A stretch of DNA of 9,943 bases, from the NCBI GenBank assembly GCA_047606825.1, contig JASGDY010000023.1:1-9943 (forward strand), given 5' to 3'. Every line of letters starts with the position of its first letter. The first letter of the stretch is position 1. Below, piece after piece: positions 5,633 through 9,943 of this stretch. Below the pieces are notes generated by a model that saw only the letters and a list, made by a program, of their open reading frames with translations, was not told the DNA's origin and did no database searches. The stretch comes from Rhizosphaericola sp047606825. Its GTDB lineage: Bacteria > Bacteroidota > Bacteroidia > Chitinophagales > Chitinophagaceae. Made by a program: the position numbers and the translations under genes.

Positions 5633-6697
5633 TTAAATCTTCACCAACCAACCGTGCGTATCCGCAACCTTGCCTAGGCGGAGGTCGTCCAATGCCGCTT
5701 TCAGCTTTTTGCCTGTTTCAAATTTTTCCACGTCGAAGTTGATGATGGTGTCTTCCGAAAGCTCCAGCTTGCCGATGGGCGAGATGACTGCCGCCGTGCC
5801 GGTGCCGAAAGCTTCGGTCAGTTTGCCGGTTTGGTGCGCTTCCAATAGTTCGTCAATGCTGATGGGGCGTTCCTCGACGGTGATGCCCAAGTCGTGCAAT
5901 ACTGCGATGACACTGTCGCGTGTCACGCCCGCCAATATCGTACCGTCCAGTTCGGGCGTGACGACTTTGTTGTCGATGACGAACATCACGTTCATCGCGC
6001 CGACTTCCTGTATGTATTTATGGTCGTTGGGTGCCGTCCACAACACTTGGTCGTAGCCGTCTGCTTCAGCTTTTTCGACGGCTTTGAGGCTAGCTGCATA
6101 GTTGCCGCCGTTTTTGGAATATCCGACGCCGCCCTTAGCCGAACGTGTGAAATGGCGTTCGATGCGGATGGCTGCGGGCTTGCCGAAATAAGGTCCCGAT
6201 GGACTCAGTATGATGATAAATTTGTATTCTTTGGCGGGATGTACACCGAGGAAAGCCTGTGAGGCAATCATGAACGGGCGGATGTACAGGGAGTGTTCCG
6301 CCATGCGTGGAATCCATTCCCGGTCGGTTTCGATGAGTTTTTTCATGCCTCCGATGAAGATTTCTTCCGGCACTTCGGGCATGCACAGGCCGACGGCGGA
6401 CGTATTGAAACGTTTCCAGTTCATGTCTGGGCGGAAGATATAGTCGTTGCCGTCCGCGTTGTGGAATGCCTTGATGCCTTCAAATATTTCCTGTCCGTAG
6501 TGGAACACGGTCGCCGCCGGGTCGAGGGTGATGGGCCCGTAGGGAAGAATCTGCACTTTTTGCCATTTCCCGTCGGCATAGTCGGCAACCAGCATGTGGT
6601 CCGTGAAAACTTTTCCGAAAGGGAGGTTTTCGAGTTGCGTGTTTTTCAGTTTGCTGTTTTCCGTTTTGACAACATCAATTTTATATTCTTCTGCCAT
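5633..6697 (-). CDS. ilvE: Branched-chain amino acid aminotransferase
   Basis: A 354-residue fold-type IV PLP enzyme that interconverts Leu, Ile and Val with their 2-oxo acids, using glutamate/2-oxoglutarate. The length and pattern match the longer BCAT branch also found in eukaryotes. Key parts: FHYGQEIFEGIKAF (66-78); the PLP-binding lysine, probably K195 in GYSKNGGNYAASLKA; EVGAMN (231-236), with the conserved Glu that contacts the pyridine nitrogen; LAGVTRDSV (255-263); and FGTGTAAVISP (297-307) for phosphate and substrate binding. Cytoplasmic. The start gives MAEEYKIDV; 35 bp upstream lies the divergent unknown gene's TTG start. A GC-rich hairpin (6711-6727) sits in the leader. An intrinsic terminator follows the stop directly, so the gene is probably monocistronic. 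Confidence 0.96.
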   Translation of the reverse strand: MAEEYKIDVVKTENSKLKNTQLENLPFGKVFTDHMLVADYADGKWQKVQILPYGPITLDPAATVFHYGQEIFEGIKAFHNADGNDYIFRPDMNWKRFNTSAVGLCMPEVPEEIFIGGMKKLIETDREWIPRMAEHSLYIRPFMIASQAFLGVHPAKEYKFIIILSPSGPYFGKPAAIRIERHFTRSAKGGVGYSKNGGNYAASLKAVEKAEADGYDQVLWTAPNDHKYIQEVGAMNVMFVIDNKVVTPELDGTILAGVTRDSVIAVLHDLGITVEERPISIDELLEAHQTGKLTEAFGTGTAAVISPIGKLELSEDTIINFDVEKFETGKKLKAALDDLRLGKVADTHGWLVKI

Positions 6698-6702
6698 AAA
6701 AC

Positions 6703-6710
6703 TACATTTG
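6703..6710 (+). promoter_or_regulatory. Candidate -7 element for the 6733/6763 gene
   Basis: TACATTTG matches the Bacteroidota -7 consensus TAnnTTTG exactly, and its position would start transcription near 6716, ahead of the plus-strand gene. No clear TTTG -33 element is seen at the usual distance. The box lies within the ilvE leader, so both divergent transcripts would overlap here. Confidence 0.35.
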
Positions 6711-6727
6711 CGGAGGAAGGGCCTCCG
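6711..6727. other. GC-rich hairpin in the ilvE divergent spacer
   Basis: CGGAGG (6711-6716) pairs with CCTCCG (6722-6727) around AAGGG. On the minus strand it ends 13 nt before the ilvE ATG. On the plus strand it would lie at the 5' end of the neighbouring transcript. No U-run follows, so it is not a terminator. A role in mRNA stability or translation is possible but unproven. Confidence 0.45.
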
Positions 6728-6732
6728 GCCTA

Positions 6733-7332
6733 TTGATTGGTTTTTATAAAATACATTACATAGTGTCCATAAAAGAAACGATATCCGATTTTGTCCTTTC
6801 CAGACTGTACCCCAATAGTCTGGTCATTATCGGTGGCGAAACGGCGCGCGCATCCGTTTCGGGCGATAAAGGTAGCGATTTGCCGATTCCCCACAAGGAG
6901 AATATCTCCCAATCACCCAATCCTTTGGACAAAAAATTCTGGCTGGGGGACAATGCCCAGCAGATTACGCTCTTGGTACATGATACCGACAACCTCTATA
7001 TCAGCGACCACAACCTTGATTTCTTGGGAAAGATATTGGCGGCCTGCCGTTTCAACCTGGCGGATGTCGCCCTTGTCAACATTGCCCGCACGCCGCTGCT
7101 GCTGGACGATATCCAGGCGCACCTTTCGCCTAGATACCTGATTTTCTTCAACTGCAAACAGAGCCATATCGGGCAAAAAGACGACCTCAAACCCTACCAT
7201 CCTGACCGGAAAAACGGCTGTACTTACCTGTTGGCATCGTCATTGACCAAAATGAACGACGGCAGCGCGGAAGCCAAACAGGAAAAACAACGTTTTTGGA
7301 TTAGCCTCAAACAGGTGTTTGGGATTCAATAA
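6733..7332 (+). CDS. Conserved-looking protein of unknown function, possible DNA Pol III psi (HolD)-like
   Basis: I do not recognise this protein with certainty. From the TTG at 6733 it has 199 residues; a GTG at 6763 would give 189 and an N-terminus of MSIKETISDFVLSRLYPNSL. No ATG start is available near the front. It has no signal peptide or membrane segment, so it is likely cytoplasmic. A long polar stretch (about 36-70) precedes a compact core. Residues 78-117 (ITLLVHDTDNLYISDHNLDF onward, then LADVALVN) recall the E. coli psi subunit pattern of a hydrophobic strand, an acidic turn, 'LTDPLVxDVLRALxxxPDQVLxLT'-like helix and strand. The end, KQRFWISLKQVF, recalls psi's C-terminal ALWxxL helix. 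This is recalled pattern similarity only. The gene is 38 bp upstream of rdgB on the same strand and probably cotranscribed, which would put it in a nucleotide or replication context. Confidence 0.6.
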   Translation: MIGFYKIHYIVSIKETISDFVLSRLYPNSLVIIGGETARASVSGDKGSDLPIPHKENISQSPNPLDKKFWLGDNAQQITLLVHDTDNLYISDHNLDFLGKILAACRFNLADVALVNIARTPLLLDDIQAHLSPRYLIFFNCKQSHIGQKDDLKPYHPDRKNGCTYLLASSLTKMNDGSAEAKQEKQRFWISLKQVFGIQ

Positions 7333-7344
7333 AATGCAAAAGCA

Positions 7345-7360
7345 AAAAGGCAAAAACAAA
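7345..7360. repeat. 16-bp direct repeat left of rdgB
   Basis: AAAAGGCAAAAACAAA recurs exactly at 7946-7961, so one copy precedes rdgB and the other follows its stop by two bases. A related A-rich run, AAAAAGCCAAAAGGAAAAAA, lies in the arfB leader (5071-5090). The sequence is low in complexity. Confidence 0.5.
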
Positions 7361-7370
7361 AAAAATACAG

Positions 7371-7943
7371 ATGAAACTCATTTTTGCGACCAACAACCAA
7401 AACAAAGCCACGGAAATAAAGGCAGCGACGGGTCTCCGCATGGATATTGTGACGTTGAAAGAGGCGGGCATCGATGTGGACATCCCCGAACCTTACGATA
7501 CGCTAAGCGAAAACGCGGAAGCCAAAGCCAGGACGATTTTCAAGATGACGTGCGAAAATTGTTTCAGTGAGGATACTGGCCTGGAAGTGGACGTATTGGG
7601 CGGTGCGCCGGGCGTGCATACGGCGCGCTATGCGGGCGAGCAAAAAAGCGACAAGGATAATATTGCGCTGTTGCTTAGAAATCTTGAAGGTGCGTCGAAT
7701 CGAAATGCGCGTTTCCGTACCGTTATTTATTTGATTTACGACGGGCAGCACCATACGTTTGAAGGTATCTGTGAAGGACATATTGCCGAAAAAGCAAGCG
7801 GCGCGGACGGATTTGGGTACGACCCGGTTTTTGTCCCGGACGGCGACACCCGCACTTTTGCGGAGATGACCATGGCGGAAAAAGCGCAGTACAGCCACCG
7901 CAAAAAGGCATTGGAAAAGCTGATTGCGTTTTTGTTGAAATAA
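7371..7943 (+). CDS. rdgB: RdgB/HAM1 non-canonical purine NTP pyrophosphatase
   Basis: A 190-residue cytoplasmic enzyme that hydrolyses dITP, ITP and XTP to monophosphates, keeping deaminated purines out of nucleic acids. The family motifs are complete: FATNNQNK (5-12) for the triphosphate; E39 in IPEPYDT; the SEDTGLEVDVLGGAPGVHTAR block (66-86), with the likely catalytic Asp68; GFGYDPVF (147-154) for base recognition; and SHRKKAL (175-181). The length is typical (about 190-200). The ATG at 7371 follows an A-rich leader without a clear Shine-Dalgarno sequence. It sits 38 bp behind the unknown gene and converges on aroE, with a hairpin terminator between. The two 16-bp repeats around it are discussed separately. 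Confidence 0.95.
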   Translation: MKLIFATNNQNKATEIKAATGLRMDIVTLKEAGIDVDIPEPYDTLSENAEAKARTIFKMTCENCFSEDTGLEVDVLGGAPGVHTARYAGEQKSDKDNIALLLRNLEGASNRNARFRTVIYLIYDGQHHTFEGICEGHIAEKASGADGFGYDPVFVPDGDTRTFAEMTMAEKAQYSHRKKALEKLIAFLLK

Positions 7944-7945
7944 GT

Positions 7946-7961
7946 AAAAGGCAAAAACAAA
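7946..7961. repeat. 16-bp direct repeat right of rdgB
   Basis: This is an exact second copy of AAAAGGCAAAAACAAA (7345-7360), two bases after the rdgB stop. With the first copy it brackets a 585-bp segment holding only rdgB. Confidence 0.5.
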
Positions 7962-7974
7962 CAGCTTCTAAATT

Positions 7975-8043
7975 GTACTCGTGGCATCATTATATCCAAA
8001 CGTGGTGGTGCGTGCGGACACGAACCACCACGAGTACCTTTTT
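7975..8043 (+). terminator. Terminator of rdgB with competing stems
   Basis: CGTGGTGG (8001-8008) pairs with CCACCACG (8025-8032). Inside it, CGTG (8011-8014) pairs with CACG (8019-8022) around CGGA. AGTACC and a T5 run (8039-8043) follow, so on the plus strand it works as an intrinsic terminator for rdgB. A perfect outer stem, GTACTCGTGG (7975-7984) with CCACGAGTAC (8028-8037), shares bases with the inner stem, so the two folds exclude each other. On the minus strand the structure lies 3' of aroE. Confidence 0.65.
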
Positions 8044-8057
8044 CATTTTCCCCTTTT

Positions 8058-8786
8058 TTATTCATTCCATATCCGCCAGTTTTCCTCTGCCTGCAATACC
8101 AGCATTTGCAGGCCGTTTTCGATAGCTGCGCCTTTTTCCTTGCCTTCGGCGAGGAATTTGGTTTCGGCAGGATTGTAGATAAGGTCGTAGAGGTAATGTG
8201 CTGCCGTCAGGTATTCGTAGGGAATCGGCGGTGCGTCCTCGATGTTGGGCGACATGCCTAGCGGCGTACTGTTGATGATGATTTTGTGGGTGTCGATGAT
8301 GTCTTTGGTGAGTTGTTCGTATGACAATATGCCGGGCGTACAGCGGGAAACAAACTGATAGGGAATGCCCAATTTTTTCAATACAAAAGCCACGGCTGCG
8401 GAGGCACCGCCTGTTCCCAGTATCAACGCATTGTCTCTTTCCGGCGTGAGTTTGGAGACAAATGATTTCTCGAAACCGACGATGTCGGTATTGTAGCCGT
8501 ATAGTTTGCCGTTCTTGATGCGGACGCAGTTGCAGGCTCCCATTGCCTCGACTTCTGGTGAAGCCTCCGTCAGGAAAGGGATGATGTTTTTTTTGTGTGG
8601 AATGGTGATGCAGAATCCCTGCAAATCCTTTGTGGACAACACTTGCGGCAATCCGTCCATCGTCTCGATGGCAAAATTCTGGAACGTGTTTTCCTGTTCG
8701 ATGCCTAACTGCCGAAATTTTTCCTCAAAATATTTCTTGGAAAAAGAATGCCCCAAAGGATAACCGATAATACCGTAAACACGCAT
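8058..8786 (-). CDS. aroE: Shikimate dehydrogenase
   Basis: A 242-residue NADP-dependent enzyme that reduces 3-dehydroshikimate to shikimate in aromatic amino-acid biosynthesis. Substrate-site residues are present: S14 and S16 in GYPLGHSFS; T61 and catalytic K65 in TIPHKK; and catalytic D101 in GYNTDIVGF. The nucleotide fold has GTGGAS (124-129), with an Arg in FVSRCTP where NADP-preferring members carry a basic residue, then NSTPLGM and the C-terminal ENGLQMLVLQAE. At 242 residues it is shorter than E. coli AroE (272), as in many Bacteroidota. The gene lies 109 bp downstream of the comA-like gene on the same strand. That spacer holds AT-rich ATTAATGATAAATAATTAA-type sequence and no clear -7 box, so cotranscription is likely. 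Confidence 0.95.
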   Translation of the reverse strand: MRVYGIIGYPLGHSFSKKYFEEKFRQLGIEQENTFQNFAIETMDGLPQVLSTKDLQGFCITIPHKKNIIPFLTEASPEVEAMGACNCVRIKNGKLYGYNTDIVGFEKSFVSKLTPERDNALILGTGGASAAVAFVLKKLGIPYQFVSRCTPGILSYEQLTKDIIDTHKIIINSTPLGMSPNIEDAPPIPYEYLTAAHYLYDLIYNPAETKFLAEGKEKGAAIENGLQMLVLQAEENWRIWNE

Positions 8787-8789
8787 GGA

Positions 8790-8822
8790 ACTAATTAATG
8801 ATAAATAATTAAAGATGAATGA
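8790..8822. repeat. AT-rich AATGAT-type simple repeat before aroE
   Basis: The segment holds degenerate units of the form ATTAATGAT, AAATAATTA and GATGAATGATG just upstream of the aroE start on the minus strand. It is a low-complexity spacer repeat comparable in position with those before batC, yihY, arfB and rdgB. No function is assigned. Confidence 0.3.
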
Positions 8823-8895
8823 TGGGAATCAAGATTATACTTTGCTGCGTTACACATTGTCATCAGGCATGAAGTATAAATTCATAAATCTTGGT

Positions 8896-9672
8896 TCATA
8901 TTCGCATTTCCGCTGCGGAAAGGAAACGGCTGAACGTGTCGCCACGCAGTCCGATGCGCATGGATTCCAGCGGGATGACCTCGGTGGGGGCGATATTGCC
9001 GAGGTTGCAGTTGCAGCCCAAAAGGTTGATGAAATAAAGTTGTTGTTCCTTTTGCGGAGCTTCCCAAAGGATTTTTTCGCCGGGAATCTGTGTGAGGATT
9101 TCGTTGACAAGCCCTTGGCGCACCTCCCCGCTGCCGCGGTAGATGCCCACGTTGCCGGATTCCCGTGCTTCCGCGATGACATAAGAGGCGCCGGCTTCGA
9201 GCTCGGCGTGCATGAGCTGTATCCATTTATAGGGCGCCATGATATTGGTTGCGTCCTTGCTGCCGACCTCGCTCAATACGATGGCGTGCTGGGTGAGTTT
9301 TTCGATATAGCCACATTTTTCTGCGTGGGGAATAGATATGGAACCGTCGCTGACCTCTATGTGTGAGATGCCATAATCCTTGCAGATGGCAATATAGTCG
9401 TCCATTTGTCCGCGCACCAGAAAGGCCTCGAAGAGTGTACCGCCAAAAAAGAGGGGAATGTTGTGCTTGTGGTAAACCTCTATTTTTTCCTTTAGGTTGG
9501 GAGTTACATAGGCTGTCCCGAATCCGAGTTTTACTATGTCGACGTGCGGTGCGGCAATACTTAAAAAGTTTTCTACTTCGTTAATACTCAAACCTTTGTC
9601 CATAACCATCGTCATCCCGCTTTGGCGGGGCTTGACTTCACGGTCTGGCATACTCCTCAACGTAAAGTTCAT
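8896..9672 (-). CDS. comA: Phosphosulfolactate synthase (ComA-like)
   Basis: A 258-residue TIM-barrel enzyme of the ComA family, which adds sulfite to phosphoenolpyruvate to give (2R)-phosphosulfolactate. Motifs that I recognise in order: KPRQSGMTMVMDKG (14-27), VDIVKLGFGTA (44-54), IPLFFGGTLFE (72-82), ISHIEVSDGSI (102-112), LSEVGSKD (133-140) and AEARESGNVGIY (167-178). These form the active-site rim in the family. The length matches characterised ComA proteins (about 250). In methanogens the product leads to coenzyme M, and in Bacillus to sulfolactate. In Bacteroidota neither is expected; sulfolactate or a route to cysteate and sulfonolipids is possible. It precedes aroE by 109 bp. A candidate promoter lies 57 bp upstream of its ATG. 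Confidence 0.9.
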   Translation of the reverse strand: MNFTLRSMPDREVKPRQSGMTMVMDKGLSINEVENFLSIAAPHVDIVKLGFGTAYVTPNLKEKIEVYHKHNIPLFFGGTLFEAFLVRGQMDDYIAICKDYGISHIEVSDGSISIPHAEKCGYIEKLTQHAIVLSEVGSKDATNIMAPYKWIQLMHAELEAGASYVIAEARESGNVGIYRGSGEVRQGLVNEILTQIPGEKILWEAPQKEQQLYFINLLGCNCNLGNIAPTEVIPLESMRIGLRGDTFSRFLSAAEMRI

Positions 9673-9729
9673 CTAAGTTTCTTTTTGTGCGTATCAAAAA
9701 TTCAAAACCGAAGGAATCTCGTACGCGTG

Positions 9730-9737
9730 CAAAAGTA
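9730..9737 (-). promoter_or_regulatory. Candidate -7 promoter element of comA-aroE
   Basis: On the minus strand TACTTTTG matches TAnnTTTG exactly and is identical to the box before batB. A TTG lies 15 nt upstream, closer than the usual 17-23. The expected start near 9723 would give a leader of about 50 nt. Confidence 0.45.
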
Positions 9738-9818
9738 AAGAATTATGGAAAACAAGGACTTTAAGAAATGTGTACTCCAGGGCCAACGCATCTAAATTAT
9801 CTCCACTAATAATCTGTC

Positions 9819-9859
9819 CCACTTTTTTTCTTGACAAAAAAAGTGGCAAAAAAGTCAAG
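9819..9859. repeat. Competing stem-loops with T7/A7 arms
   Basis: CCACTTTTTTT (9819-9829) pairs perfectly with AAAAAAAGTGG (9836-9846) around CTTGAC. That loop is in turn complementary to GTCAAG (9854-9859), so an alternative stem would use the loop bases and enclose the A-rich arm. A further hairpin, GCGCCA (9881-9886) with TGGCGC (9894-9899), follows. The block has the look of a dispersed Bacteroidota intergenic repeat, but only one copy is in the window. Confidence 0.55.
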
Positions 9860-9943
9860 TCCGCAAAAGGCGAACGCTGCGCGCCAGTCGTGTTGGCGCT
9901 TCGGAACATTTCCGGCGGCTGTTGCAGCTTTGTGGCTGTTTTC

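Noticed and set aside
8815..9366. 183-codon plus-strand frame opposite comA
   Set aside because: Antisense shadow of the ComA-like gene, whose motifs are continuous on the minus strand.
9694..9909. 71-codon minus-strand frame upstream of comA
   Set aside because: It runs through the hairpin block and the comA promoter region; the translation looks like repeat sequence and not a protein.
1..9943. Defence system, prophage or integrative element
   Set aside because: All recognised genes are housekeeping or envelope functions; there is no integrase, transposase, toxin-antitoxin pair, nuclease-helicase module or tRNA target site.

Overview
The window reads as a stretch of Bacteroidota chromosome of moderate G+C, tightly packed with housekeeping and envelope genes. 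The evidence is the gene set (BatB/BatC aerotolerance-type proteins, a dtd-MazG pair, a ComA-like phosphosulfolactate synthase next to aroE), the near absence of Shine-Dalgarno sequences, A-rich leaders, and three perfect matches to the Bacteroidota -7 promoter element TAnnTTTG. A Chitinophagaceae/Sphingobacteria-like host would fit, but I cannot place it more exactly. No prophage, insertion sequence, tRNA, rRNA or CRISPR array is visible.

Layout. 1-410 is non-coding and opens with a striking cluster of four hairpins (49-152). 411-5029 holds six genes on the minus strand, in transcription order: dtd, a MazG-like pyrophosphohydrolase, a YihY/BrkB-type membrane protein, a class D beta-lactamase-type lipoprotein, batB and batC. 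arfB (5098-5490) is divergent from dtd and convergent with ilvE (5633-6697, minus), and the arfB-ilvE junction carries an intrinsic terminator. From the ilvE start a divergent plus-strand pair follows: a conserved-looking protein of unknown function (6733-7332), possibly related to the DNA polymerase III psi subunit, and rdgB (7371-7943). aroE (8058-8786) and a comA-like gene (8896-9672) form a minus-strand pair converging on rdgB, with a structured terminator between. The right edge (9673-9943) is non-coding, with a promoter candidate and a repeat-like region of hairpins.

How the genes relate. dtd (D-aminoacyl-tRNA editing), arfB (rescue of stalled ribosomes), MazG and RdgB (removal of damaged or unwanted nucleotides) are all quality-control functions. 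ilvE and aroE belong to amino-acid biosynthesis. The ComA-like enzyme would fix sulfite onto phosphoenolpyruvate; in a Bacteroidota this points to sulfolactate or sulfonolipid chemistry rather than coenzyme M. BatB, BatC, YihY and the beta-lactamase act in the envelope.

The least explained material is between the genes. There are two nested pairs of hairpins with changed but complementary stems (49-152), a two-copy dispersed palindrome (2291-2319 and 4166-4193), octamer repeats over the mazG stop, 16-bp direct repeats around rdgB, and competing stem-loops at 7975-8037 and 9819-9859. I found no complete new multi-gene system. The hairpin cluster and the unknown gene at 6733 are the best leads.
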